Assembly (NCBI RefSeq): GCF_024298865.1
Contig: NZ_CP101161.1
Span: 579,227 to 643,226 of the forward strand
DNA length: 64,000 nucleotides
Direction of reading: 5' to 3'
Origin: Halorarius halobius
GTDB taxonomy: Archaea > Halobacteriota > Halobacteria > Halobacteriales > Haloarculaceae
Part shown: positions 17,364-25,775 of the stretch, piece after piece
Layout: every line of letters begins with the position of its first letter
Position numbering within the stretch: the first letter of the stretch is position 1
Program-made: the position numbers and the translations under genes
Notes under the pieces: generated by a model
Databases searched by the model: none
What the model was told of the DNA's origin: nothing
Seen by the model: the letters and a program-made list of their open reading frames with translations, nothing else

Positions 17364-18566
17364 ATGTCACGGGAGGTCGAGTACGAACCGGTGAGCGTGA
17401 AGGCGGTGTTGGCGGAGATGAAGGACACCGCCGAACTGCTCATCGACCTCTCGTACTCGGCGGTACTGCTCCGCTCCGACCAGGTGGCCGAGGAGGTGCT
17501 CGAACTCGAGGAGCGGATGGACGTGCTCCAGTTGCGCGCCCGGATGGGGCTACTGATGGCCGCACGGACGACGGAGGACGCCGAGGCGCTGGCGCCCGTC
17601 CTCGGCATCGTCGGCGCCGCCGAGAAGATAAGCGACGCCGCCGGCGACATCGCCAAGGTCGTCTTGGAGGACATCGGCCTGCCCGAGGCGATGCGAACTG
17701 CGCTCCCCGAGTCGGTCGAGTCGCTGGTGCGAGCGGGCGTCGAGGCCGACTCGTCGCTGGCGGGGCCGACGCTCGGCGAGAGCAACCTCGAAACCGAAAC
17801 CGGCGTGCGGGTCATCGCCATCCGCCGGGGGGGCGACTGGCTTCTCAACCCCGGCGTCGACACCGCGCTCCGGGCCGGCGACGTGACGCTGTTGCGCGGC
17901 CCCGAGGACGGCATCGCCGAGGTGTACGAGCGGCTCACCGGCGACCGGTACGACCCCCCGGAGCCGCCCGCAGAGGGGGTCACCGACCTCGACCGCGCGA
18001 TGGACTCCATCGTCCTGATGAAGGACATCTCGGAACTCGCGGTGGATTTGGCGTACGGGGCAGTCCTGTTCGACTCCGACGGTCTCGCGGAGGAGGTGCT
18101 GGAACTGGAAGCGGAGGTGGACGCGCTCCAGTCGCGGTTCGAGGCGTGGACGCTCCGGGCCGCCGCGGACGTCGACGACCCCGTCTCCCTGCGCGGTCTG
18201 ATGCATCTCGCCGCGGCGACGGAGGTCATCTCCGATGCCGCCCTCGAAATCTCGGAGGGCGTGCTCCGCGGGCTGGGTACCCATCCGGTCATCGAAGAGG
18301 CCGTCCTCGAGTCGGACGAGGTCATCGTCCGGTTGGCCGTCGCCCCGGGCTCGCGGCTCGACGGCGCGACGCTGGGCGACGTGGCCGTCAAGACGGAGAC
18401 GGGGATGCGCGTCATCGCGGTGCGGCGCGGCCCCGACCGGGAGGGTGGCGACTGGGTCGTCTCGCCCGGGCCGGCGACGGCGCTCCACGGCGACGACGTG
18501 GTCATCGCCAAGGGGACCCGCACGGGCGCGGAGCGGCTCGCGGAGCTGGCCGACGCCACGGTGTAG
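17364..18566 (+). CDS. Duplicated PhoU / TrkA-C regulatory protein
   Basis: A 400-residue soluble protein built from two copies of the same pair of domains. Each copy has a helical PhoU-like bundle (residues about 5-110 and 205-310; compare MKDTAELLIDLSYSAVLLRSD with MKDISELAVDLAYGAVLFDSD). Each is followed by a TrkA-C/RCK-C beta domain (about 120-190 and 320-395; TETGVRVIAIRRG and TETGMRVIAVRRG). Such proteins regulate potassium channels or other ion transport in archaea, probably by binding a nucleotide ligand such as c-di-AMP; ligand and partner here are inferred. No transporter gene is adjacent. Confidence 0.85.
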   Translation: MSREVEYEPVSVKAVLAEMKDTAELLIDLSYSAVLLRSDQVAEEVLELEERMDVLQLRARMGLLMAARTTEDAEALAPVLGIVGAAEKISDAAGDIAKVVLEDIGLPEAMRTALPESVESLVRAGVEADSSLAGPTLGESNLETETGVRVIAIRRGGDWLLNPGVDTALRAGDVTLLRGPEDGIAEVYERLTGDRYDPPEPPAEGVTDLDRAMDSIVLMKDISELAVDLAYGAVLFDSDGLAEEVLELEAEVDALQSRFEAWTLRAAADVDDPVSLRGLMHLAAATEVISDAALEISEGVLRGLGTHPVIEEAVLESDEVIVRLAVAPGSRLDGATLGDVAVKTETGMRVIAVRRGPDREGGDWVVSPGPATALHGDDVVIAKGTRTGAERLAELADATV

Positions 18567-18824
18567 TCAGCTCCGGGCGAGTCGGTAGGCACTGCCGGCC
18601 GTCAGAATCAGGGTGACGAGCAGGCCGACGCCGACGGCGAGCACGAACCCGAGCGCGACGTACCACGCCGGCGAGTAGAGGTGACCGGCGCTGGTCACCT
18701 GGCCGTAGACGAGAACCGCCGCGAGCACGGTCCCGAGCGCGAACCCGATGGCGGCGTTGCGACGGACCGCGAGCGCGTCGACCAGCGCGGCCGTCCCCGG
18801 GCGGTCGGGCGGTGACTGTGACAC
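18567..18824 (-). CDS. Small two-helix membrane protein
   Basis: From a GTG at 18824 the product is 85 residues (start VSQSPPDRPGTAAL). It has two hydrophobic helices, about residues 25-45 (NAAIGFALGTVLAAVLVYG) and 57-80 (YVALGFVLAVGVGLLVTLIL), and a short basic tail. It probably sits in the cytoplasmic membrane. No known function was recognised; similar haloarchaeal small proteins carry DUF numbers. The large open frame extending upstream is antisense to the sulfotransferase-like gene and was not accepted. The gene is convergent with the PhoU gene, its stop directly next to that gene's stop. Confidence 0.65.
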   Translation of the reverse strand: MSQSPPDRPGTAALVDALAVRRNAAIGFALGTVLAAVLVYGQVTSAGHLYSPAWYVALGFVLAVGVGLLVTLILTAGSAYRLARS

Positions 18825-18911
18825 GCCGGACCGTAGGCGCTCCGACGGCAAAGCGATTTGGAAGCCGACGCGAACCACAAAACGTACCCCGGTGGACCCC
18901 TCCGGGCAGAT

Positions 18912-20297
18912 ATGGAGCAGTCTCGCCGCACCCTCGCCCGGGGTGTGACCGCCCTCCTCGTCGTCGCGTTGCTCGTCCCCGCGGGCGTGTCGGCCGTGAC
19001 GTACGACCCGACCGACTTCCAGCGCGGCCACATCGAGGAGCCCGCGAACGGGTCGACCGTCGTCGGCATCCAGGGGTTCCACTTCCAGGGGCAGGGCGCA
19101 AAGAAGAAGCCCGCCCGCCTCGCCTCCATCGGTCCGAACGGCTCGCTGAACTGGCAGTTCGACGGGTCGGCCGTCGGCGCCCGCTGGTTCTACGACGTCG
19201 ACCCGCTGGAGAACGGCAACCTGCTCGTCGTCTCGACGAACCAGGACGGGACCATCGTCTACGAGTTCGACCCCGAACGCAAGGAGGCCGTCTGGACCGA
19301 GCGGTTCGACATCCACGACACCCACGACGTGGACAAACTGCCGAACGGTGACCTCGTGGTCGCCAACATGCGCCAGTACAACGAGACGACGGGCGTCTCG
19401 AACGACCGCGTGTTCGTCTACAACCGCTCGACCGACGAAATCACGTGGGAGTGGCTGTTCCGCAACCACTACCCCAACTCGACCGACGGCGGCTTCAACT
19501 CCGACTGGAGCCACGTCAACGACGTCGACCGCGTCGGCGACGACCACTTCCTCGTGTCGCCGCGGAACTTCGACCAGGTCATCCTCATCAACCGCACGAC
19601 CAAGGAGATAGACATGCGGCTGGGGAGCGACGACGACTACTCCGTCCTGCACGAGCAGCACAACCCCGACTGGCTGGTCAGCGCCGAGGGCAACCCCACT
19701 ATCGTCGTCGCCGACTCCGAGAACGACCGCGTCGTCGAGTACGAGCGGCGCTGTACGGGCGACCCGATGGATGCGCCGCCCGAGGACTGCTCGTGGAACC
19801 GGACGTGGTCGGTCGGTAGCGACCAGTTCAACTGGCCGCGCGACGCCGACCGCCTCCCGAACGGCAACACCCTGGTGACGGACTCGCTGAACCACCGCGT
19901 CGTCGAGATAACCCCCGACGGCGAAATCGTCTGGGAGTACTACGCGACGTGGGGGCCCTACGACGCCGAGCGGGTGTCGATGGGGGGCTCCTCGAAGGGC
20001 CCGACCATCGCCGACATGGACGCGGGCGGGACGTACGACGTGACCGGGAGCGCGAACGACCCGCCGGTCGCCACCGAGTCGGAGAGCGGCCCCGGCGCGA
20101 TGCTGGCGAGCCTCGGGTTCACGGACCTGTCGCGAACGTGGTCGCACGTCACGCCGTGGGCCAAGCCCATCTGGATGGGCGGGTGGGCGTTCGTCACGAC
20201 GGTGCTTGCGGGGCTGGTGCTCGTCGGCTGGGGCGTGACGGAGATGGCGCTCCACCGCGGCGAGATACGGCGGCGCGTACGCCGGCTGGCCCGGTAG
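18912..20297 (+). CDS. Arylsulfotransferase-like (ASST) membrane-anchored propeller protein
   Basis: A 461-residue protein with an N-terminal signal or anchor (ARGVTALLVVALLVPAGVSAV) and a C-terminal membrane helix (VTTVLAGLVLVGWGVTEMAL). Between them lies a six-bladed propeller with repeated D-x-x-P/E-N-G-N and D-S-x-N-x-R-V-V phrases, for example DVDPLENGNLLVVS, DADRLPNGNTLVTDSLNHRVVEI and DTHDVDKLPNGDLVVAN. This is the arylsulfotransferase (ASST) family pattern, with conserved histidines in FDIHDTHDVDKL and WSHVNDVDRV. True sulfotransferase activity is not proven. It likely acts on the outer face of the membrane. Confidence 0.75.
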   Translation: MEQSRRTLARGVTALLVVALLVPAGVSAVTYDPTDFQRGHIEEPANGSTVVGIQGFHFQGQGAKKKPARLASIGPNGSLNWQFDGSAVGARWFYDVDPLENGNLLVVSTNQDGTIVYEFDPERKEAVWTERFDIHDTHDVDKLPNGDLVVANMRQYNETTGVSNDRVFVYNRSTDEITWEWLFRNHYPNSTDGGFNSDWSHVNDVDRVGDDHFLVSPRNFDQVILINRTTKEIDMRLGSDDDYSVLHEQHNPDWLVSAEGNPTIVVADSENDRVVEYERRCTGDPMDAPPEDCSWNRTWSVGSDQFNWPRDADRLPNGNTLVTDSLNHRVVEITPDGEIVWEYYATWGPYDAERVSMGGSSKGPTIADMDAGGTYDVTGSANDPPVATESESGPGAMLASLGFTDLSRTWSHVTPWAKPIWMGGWAFVTTVLAGLVLVGWGVTEMALHRGEIRRRVRRLAR

Positions 20298-21257
20298 TCA
20301 GGCCGGCTCCTCAAGGTCGATGCGGTCCTGGATGAGGTCGCGCAGGTCGTCGGCGTCCTCGACGTCGGCGAGCTCCTCGCGCTCGATGAGCGCCGTCCCG
20401 TCGACGTTCTCGCGGTTCGTCCGGTCGACGACGTACACCGACCGGGTGCGGGTCACCTCCCCGACCGAGGACATGATGCGAGCGCGCTTCTCGGCGGTGC
20501 GGGTGAACTCCGAGTGGCCCGTCAGCATCGACTCGCTGGCGTCCTCGGAGACGGCCTTGAACGGCGCGCGCTGGGTCGGGTGGACCGTGTAGCCGACCCG
20601 CGTCAGGACGGTGACGACCGCCTCGTCGGTCGGGTCGGGCTCCGGGTCGTCCGGCTCGGGCTCGCCGTCGCGGACCTCCTCGGCGCCGTCGAGTACCTCG
20701 ACGGGCGCGGACAGCTCCTGCTCGAACAGCTCCTCTAGCTGTGCGGCCACCTCGACGCTGGCGTTCATCCCGTCTTCGTACTTCGAGACGGTGCGCCGCG
20801 AGACGCCGAGCTCCTGGGCGAGCTGGCCGAGCGACCACTCGCGGTCCTCGCGGGCGTCCGCGAGCACCTCGCCGTCGATGTTGACGTACAGCCCGCCGGG
20901 CGCCGCGTAGATGAGCGGCGGGACGCCCTCGACGAACAGTTCGACGGCGGTGTCGGGCGAGAGCACGGGCACGCCGTGTCGGAAGTAGACGACGCCGGGT
21001 TTGAGCTCCTCGTCGCGGGTCCGGAGCCCGAGCACGAGCGGCGTGGCGCCGAGATAGGTGCCGAGCCGCCGCATCTCGGCGCCGGTGGCGGCGTCGAACG
21101 CGTCGATGTTCGCGAGCACCTTCACCAGGAGGACGTCGTCGTCGCGCCGCGCGGCCAAATCGAAGCTCTTGGGCCGGACGGCACACCGGTCGCTGACGAG
21201 GAACCCCGCGTCCCCGAGCATCGCGGTGATGTTCCCTACGAGTGCCTCCCGGGACAT
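20298..21257 (-). CDS. XRE-type HTH transcriptional regulator
   Basis: The 319-residue protein matches the archaeal 'putative HTH-type transcriptional regulatory protein' family. The N-terminal 110 residues form a nuclease-like or sensor domain ([26 protein letters not shown]). The cro/C1 HTH lies near residues 130-185 ([37 protein letters not shown]). The C-terminal half is a winged or regulatory domain with an acidic linker ([14 protein letters not shown]). A TATA box, TATATAAC on the minus strand, lies about 24 bases before the ATG. Targets are unknown. The 3' end abuts the sulfotransferase-like gene. Confidence 0.88.
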   Translation of the reverse strand: MSREALVGNITAMLGDAGFLVSDRCAVRPKSFDLAARRDDDVLLVKVLANIDAFDAATGAEMRRLGTYLGATPLVLGLRTRDEELKPGVVYFRHGVPVLSPDTAVELFVEGVPPLIYAAPGGLYVNIDGEVLADAREDREWSLGQLAQELGVSRRTVSKYEDGMNASVEVAAQLEELFEQELSAPVEVLDGAEEVRDGEPEPDDPEPDPTDEAVVTVLTRVGYTVHPTQRAPFKAVSEDASESMLTGHSEFTRTAEKRARIMSSVGEVTRTRSVYVVDRTNRENVDGTALIEREELADVEDADDLRDLIQDRIDLEEPA

Positions 21258-21280
21258 AGGCGTACATAATCGTTTTCTCG

Positions 21281-21288
21281 GTTATATA
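21281..21288 (-). promoter_or_regulatory. TATA box of the XRE regulator gene
   Basis: On the minus strand the sequence reads TATATAAC, 24 bases from the ATG at 21257. This is a strong haloarchaeal TATA box for a leaderless message. Confidence 0.55.
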
Positions 21289-21417
21289 CGTTGTGGGGGC
21301 CCGAAACCTTGCCTTCGGGCGATTGACGGGACCGCTGGCGATACACCTAAGTGAGGCGGGCGCCGCGAGCCGAAACCGCCTTGCCCGGCGTCGGCGTATC
21401 TCCGGTATCCGAACCGC

Positions 21418-22719
21418 ATGACGGTCATCGGCCTCGACGACACCGACTCCCGGACCCAGGGGATGTGTACGACGTACGCGGCCGCGCTGGTCGCCGAGCG
21501 ACTGCGCGCCCGTGCCAGCGTCGAGCGCCTGCTTCTCGTCCGTCTGAACCCCGCGGTCCCGTACAAGACCCGCGGGAACGCGGCGCTTGCGGTCCACACC
21601 GACGCCGACCCGGAGACGGCGTTTTCGGTCGCGGAGGAGGTGGTCGCGGAGGAGGCGATGGCCGGCGACGACCGCACGAACCCGGGGCTGGTCGTCGCGC
21701 CCGGCGACCCCGGGGCGGTGCCCGAGGCCGTCGCCGACTGGTCGGAGCGGGCGCTCCGCGAGTTGCTGGACGCCGACGACGCCCGCGCGCTCGCGGCCGA
21801 TGCCGGCTACCGCGTCGAGGCGTGGCAGTCGGGGCAGGGCGTCGTCGGTGCGCTCGCGGCCGTCGGCGCGTGGCGAGCGTGGGAGCGGGACGGCACCGCG
21901 CCCGGCCTCGGAGACGACGCCGACCCGACGTACGAGACCATCTCCTACCGCCCGCGCGACCGGTGGGGGACCGACCGGGACGTGGACGCCCGGAGCGTGT
22001 TCGCCGCCGCGGACGACCACTACCCGGCGGTGTGGGACACCGTCGACCGGGTGGAACGCGAGACGGTCTGTGTCCCGCACACGCCCGGCCCGGTGCTCCA
22101 CGGCATCAGGGGCGACGACCCGGAGGCGACCCGCGCCTGCGCGGCGGCCGTCGAGAGCGAACCGGTCGAGCGGCGCGAGACGTTCGTGACGAACCAGGGC
22201 ACCGACGCCCACCTCGCCGAGGCCACCGTTTCAGGTGCACGCGAGGGGCGGAGCTACCGACTCGACGCCACCGTTTCGGGTGCACCCGAGACCCGGCGCG
22301 GCGGTCACGTCTTCCTCGAACTCCGCGATGGCGACGCGACGGTCGACGCGGCGGCGTTCGAACCGACCGGCCGGTTCCGCGACAGGGTGCGGGCGCTCCG
22401 GGTCGGCGACGACCTGACGGTCTGTGGCGAACTCGCGGACGGCACCCTGAAACTGGAGAAGTTCGGCGTCCGCGCGCTCGACCGGGCGGAACTGGTGACG
22501 CCGACGTGTCCCGACTGCGGGCGGTCGATGAGTTCGGCGGGACGGAATCAGGGCTACCGCTGTCGGGACTGCGGCACCTCGGCGCCCGGCAAGGTCGAAC
22601 GCGAACTGGACCGTGCGCTCGAACCGGGCTGGTACGAGGTGCCGCCGAGCGCGCGCCGCCACGTCGCCAAGCCGCTCGTCCGCGGCGGGTTCGATGCCCC
22701 GACCCACCCGGAGCGCTAG
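21418..22719 (+). CDS. tiaS: tRNA(Ile2) 2-agmatinylcytidine synthetase
   Basis: TiaS attaches agmatine to C34 of tRNA-Ile(CAU), so that the tRNA reads AUA. The 433-residue product begins MTVIGLDDTDSRTQGMCTTY, the archaeal signature with catalytic acidic residues. It has the kinase-like N-terminal half (CVPHTPGPVLHGIRGDDP near residue 220), then an OB-fold domain (about 285-360). It ends in a zinc ribbon with paired cysteines in CPDCGRSMSS and YRCRDCG. The stretch before the OB fold contains two near copies of ATVSGA. It is an essential archaeal enzyme. It converges with thrC, overlapping by four bases. Confidence 0.95.
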   Translation: MTVIGLDDTDSRTQGMCTTYAAALVAERLRARASVERLLLVRLNPAVPYKTRGNAALAVHTDADPETAFSVAEEVVAEEAMAGDDRTNPGLVVAPGDPGAVPEAVADWSERALRELLDADDARALAADAGYRVEAWQSGQGVVGALAAVGAWRAWERDGTAPGLGDDADPTYETISYRPRDRWGTDRDVDARSVFAAADDHYPAVWDTVDRVERETVCVPHTPGPVLHGIRGDDPEATRACAAAVESEPVERRETFVTNQGTDAHLAEATVSGAREGRSYRLDATVSGAPETRRGGHVFLELRDGDATVDAAAFEPTGRFRDRVRALRVGDDLTVCGELADGTLKLEKFGVRALDRAELVTPTCPDCGRSMSSAGRNQGYRCRDCGTSAPGKVERELDRALEPGWYEVPPSARRHVAKPLVRGGFDAPTHPER

Positions 22720-23777
22720 CTCTTCAGCCCCGACCCGGTGAGGGGGACGACCACGTCCGCGTCGGCGTCGAGGACGCCACGCTCCCGATAGACGTCGAGC
22801 GCCGCGGGCGCGACCGCGCAGGTCGGTTCGGTGTAGAAGCCGCCGCGGTGCAGGCGGTCGAGCGCCGACTCGACGGCCGCCGCGTCGAGCGCGATGGCAT
22901 CGCCGTCCGTCGCCTCGATGGCGTCGAGAATCTGCCTCTTCCGGACGGGGTCCCGAATCTGGATGCCGTCGGCGGTCGCGTTGTCGCCGGCGGCCGCCGC
23001 CCGGCCGTGGAGTTCCTCGACGATGGGCGCGTAGCCGGCCGCCTGCGCGCCCAGCAGGCGGGGCATCCGGTCGGTCCAGCCTGCCTCCCGGAGGGCGCGG
23101 AAGCCGCGATAGGCACCGAGAAACAGGGTTCCGTGGCCGAGCGGCGTGACGATGGCGTCCGGAACGGACCAGCCGCGCTGTGCGGCCACCTCCATGGCGA
23201 ACGTCGCAGTGCCGGCGAAGAAGGCGGGGTTCCACGCGTGGGAGGCGTACCAGCCCTCCCCCGACTCGACCGCGTCGATGCAGGCGTCGGTCACGTCGGC
23301 GCGCGTCCCCTCGACCCGTTCCACGTCGGCGCCGGCCCGCTCGATGGCTCGCAGTTTCGACTGCTTGACCGACGCGGGGACGTAGACGGTGGCGTCGATG
23401 CCGGCACGGGCCGCGTAGGTGGCGATAGCCGCGCCAGCGTTGCCCGAGGAGTCCTCGACGACGCGGTCGACGCCGAGTTCAGCGGCCCGCGACAGCGTCG
23501 TGGTCGCCCCCCGGTCCTTGAACGACCCCGTCGGGAACACGTACTCCAGTTTGAACGTCGCGTCCCAGTCGGACGCGTCGACCAGCGGCGTGAACCCCTC
23601 GCCGAGCGTCACCTCGCGGTCGACGGGCAGGAACTCGTCGAACGCCCACAGTCCATCGCGGGCGTCGACGTCGGGCGGGCCGTCGGGTCGGGGCGGGTCC
23701 GCGAAGTCGAGCGGCGCGCCGCACGCACAGCGCCAGCGGTCGCGGTACGTGCGGGCGCAGGCGGCACAGTCGAGCAT
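22716..23777 (-). CDS. thrC: Threonine synthase
   Basis: This PLP enzyme converts O-phosphohomoserine to threonine. The ATG at 23777 yields 353 residues starting MLDCAACARTYRDRWRCACG, a small zinc-ribbon-like N-terminus usual for archaeal ThrC. The PLP lysine is in FPTGSFKDRGATTTLSRA (near residue 90) and the SSGNAGAAIATYAARAG loop follows. The phosphate-binding glycines are in TPLGHGTLFLGAYRGF. It is slightly shorter than some family members, and the frame upstream of 23777 is antisense to the Nudix-like gene region. Related family members can be cysteate or other synthases, but the N-terminus favours ThrC. Confidence 0.88.
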   Translation of the reverse strand: MLDCAACARTYRDRWRCACGAPLDFADPPRPDGPPDVDARDGLWAFDEFLPVDREVTLGEGFTPLVDASDWDATFKLEYVFPTGSFKDRGATTTLSRAAELGVDRVVEDSSGNAGAAIATYAARAGIDATVYVPASVKQSKLRAIERAGADVERVEGTRADVTDACIDAVESGEGWYASHAWNPAFFAGTATFAMEVAAQRGWSVPDAIVTPLGHGTLFLGAYRGFRALREAGWTDRMPRLLGAQAAGYAPIVEELHGRAAAAGDNATADGIQIRDPVRKRQILDAIEATDGDAIALDAAAVESALDRLHRGGFYTEPTCAVAPAALDVYRERGVLDADADVVVPLTGSGLKS

Positions 23778-23823
23778 GGGCGAGGGTGGGGCGCGTCGGG
23801 GTTTGTGGGTGTCGGTCGCCCGG

Positions 23824-24360
23824 TTACAGGAACAGGCGGGCGTCCTCGGCGACGGCTCCCTCCAGTTCGTCGGGGAGCGCGTCGACCCAGTCGACGGCGA
23901 CGGCGGTGTCACAGCCGACGGTCGGGTCGTCGGCGACCGGGTCGCCAGCGACCGGCGCCGCGGGGAGCACGACGTGGTGGACGATGACGTGACCGCCACC
24001 GCCGTTCTCGCGGTAGTCGACCCGGCGGACGCGCTCGGGGCGCCCGATGCCGGGCGTCGCGCCCGTGAGGCTCTCGACGACGCCCTCGGCGGCGGCCACC
24101 CAGTCCCCACCGGAGGCGACGGGGACGGCAGGCAGGGTCCAGCCGTGCGAGCCGTCGTCCATCAGCAGGATGCGGCCCGCACCGTTCACGACGCCGACCA
24201 CGGCCCATCCAGCGGTGTCGCCGAGGTCATCGCGCACGGCGGGGAACTCGTCGGCGTCGACGTGGTGGGTCCGTTCGCGGTAGTCGACGTCGTCTCGGTC
24301 GGCGAGCGGTTCGGGGTCGGTGAGGCTGTCCATCATCGCGGCGGGGGAGTTCTCTGTCAT
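23824..24360 (-). CDS. Nudix-fold protein with degenerate Nudix box
   Basis: The ATG at 24360 gives 178 residues (MTENSPAAMMDSL). Residues about 50-170 follow the Nudix fold: GWAVVGVVNGAGRILLMDDG and LPAVPVASGGDWVAAAEGVV, then strands HVIVHHVVLPAA and AVDWVDALPDEL. In the box region the expected R-E-x-x-E-E metal ligands are not present; the sequence reads EGVVESLTGATPG. It may bind a nucleotide without hydrolysing it, or use other residues. It lies about 46 bases downstream of thrC's start on the same strand. Function is unknown. Confidence 0.7.
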   Translation of the reverse strand: MTENSPAAMMDSLTDPEPLADRDDVDYRERTHHVDADEFPAVRDDLGDTAGWAVVGVVNGAGRILLMDDGSHGWTLPAVPVASGGDWVAAAEGVVESLTGATPGIGRPERVRRVDYRENGGGGHVIVHHVVLPAAPVAGDPVADDPTVGCDTAVAVDWVDALPDELEGAVAEDARLFL

Positions 24361-24594
24361 GGATGCAGGGCGTCGGTGCGGGCGGTGGTCGACGCAGGCG
24401 GAACGGAGGGCCGGCGTCGGCGGGCGGTACGTGGCTGGTCGCGTGGCCGTGTCTCGACGACGCACGCGTCCGGCCCGCGAGCGTCGCAACTACCGCTATT
24501 CGGCAACTGATACAAAAAGGCGCCGATTTTATTTCGGCTGTTTCTACGCGTATAGAAATTCGCTCTCCGGGGGCAAAAGCGTTGGGGCGGGGGG

Positions 24595-25743
24595 CTACTC
24601 GGGCAGTTCCGGAGGAGGCTGGGTCACCACGTCGATTCCCGAGAAGACGAACGTGGTGCCGTCGTCGACTTCGACGCGGCCGGCCCAGCCGTGGCCGGAG
24701 ACGACCCGCTCGACGACGAGCAGTCCCAGCCCTTTTCGGTCGGTGCCGAAGTCGCCGTCGAACAGCGAGTCGACGATGGCCGGCGGCAGTCCCGGGCCGT
24801 CGTCGGCGACGACGAACCCTTCGTCGGTGCCCCGGACCGTCACCGTGACGCCGTCGCCGCAGTGCTCGGCGACGTTCCGAAACAGGTTCTCGAACACCTG
24901 TTCGAGCCGCGATTCGTCGGCCATCAGCGTCCGGTCGCGCTCGACGGTCAGCGTCGCGTTCGGCGGCGAGACGGTGTCCCAGGCACGCCGGGCGACCACT
25001 CTCAGGTCCACCGGCTCCCGTTCGCCCACGTCCGCGCCCTCCCGAGCCAGCGACAGCGTCTCGGTGATGAGCCGCTCCATCCGGTCGAGCGCGTCCTCGA
25101 CGGTCTCGAGGTGTTCGCGTTGGGGCGGGGACGCCGACTCCGCGACCAGTTCGGTGTACCCCTTCGCGGCCGTCAACGGGTTCCGGAGGTCGTGGGCGAG
25201 CACGCCCGCGAACTCCAGCAGGCGCTCGTTCTGTGCCTCCAGCGCCGCGTAGTGTTTCTGGCGTTCGAGTTCGTAGCCGACCCAGCGGGTGAGCAGGCGC
25301 ACGAACCGCTCCTCGTCGGGACCGAACGGCTCCTCGCGGGGCTCGGTCCCCGAGTAACAGAGCGTGCCGTACACCTCGCCGTCGACCAGCACCGGCGCGC
25401 CGATGTAACACTGCAGGCCGGTCGTCTCCCGCGCGCGGTCGTCGCTGAACGGCGAGTTCCCCGCGTCCGACACCGCGATGAGTTCCTCGTCGTCGACGAC
25501 GTGGCGACACCACGTCACGTCGAGGTCGTGGGTCGAACCAGCGACGTACGCCCCTTCGACGGCCGTCGAGTCGATTATCTCGTACTCGCCGCCGCCCGTG
25601 TACGACAGCACGCCGTAGTCGACGCCGAGACGGTCGCGGCCGACGGTTATCGCCCGCCGTATCTTCTCCTCGATGGGGAGCGTTGGGTCCGCCCCCAGTT
25701 CGTAGAGGTCCTGGAAGTAGTTGGTCGCGTCCGAGTCGCCCAT
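24595..25743 (-). CDS. GAF-domain sensor histidine kinase
   Basis: A 382-residue soluble kinase. Residues about 10-165 form a GAF sensor domain (DRLGVDYGVLSY, STHDLDVTWCRHVV, YIGAPVLVDGEVYGTLCYSG). The H-box is FAGVLAHDLRNPLTAAKGYTEL near residue 185. The N-box is EQVFENLFRNVAEHC, with G-boxes VADDGPGLPP and DRKGLGLLVVERVVSGHGW. It should autophosphorylate on the H-box His in response to a light, redox or small-molecule cue and pass phosphate to a receiver. The single-domain receiver at 28310-28687 on the same strand is a candidate partner. Its own TATA-like sequence lies about 25 bases upstream. Confidence 0.92.
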   Translation of the reverse strand: MGDSDATNYFQDLYELGADPTLPIEEKIRRAITVGRDRLGVDYGVLSYTGGGEYEIIDSTAVEGAYVAGSTHDLDVTWCRHVVDDEELIAVSDAGNSPFSDDRARETTGLQCYIGAPVLVDGEVYGTLCYSGTEPREEPFGPDEERFVRLLTRWVGYELERQKHYAALEAQNERLLEFAGVLAHDLRNPLTAAKGYTELVAESASPPQREHLETVEDALDRMERLITETLSLAREGADVGEREPVDLRVVARRAWDTVSPPNATLTVERDRTLMADESRLEQVFENLFRNVAEHCGDGVTVTVRGTDEGFVVADDGPGLPPAIVDSLFDGDFGTDRKGLGLLVVERVVSGHGWAGRVEVDDGTTFVFSGIDVVTQPPPELPE

Positions 25744-25766
25744 GTCACCGGTGACACACGCTTCGG

Positions 25767-25775
25767 ATTTATCTC
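25767..25775 (-). promoter_or_regulatory. TATA box of the GAF kinase gene
   Basis: On the minus strand AGATAAATC lies 24 bases before the ATG at 25743. It overlaps the end of the glycosyltransferase gene, so the kinase may be transcribed both from this site and by read-through. Confidence 0.45.
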
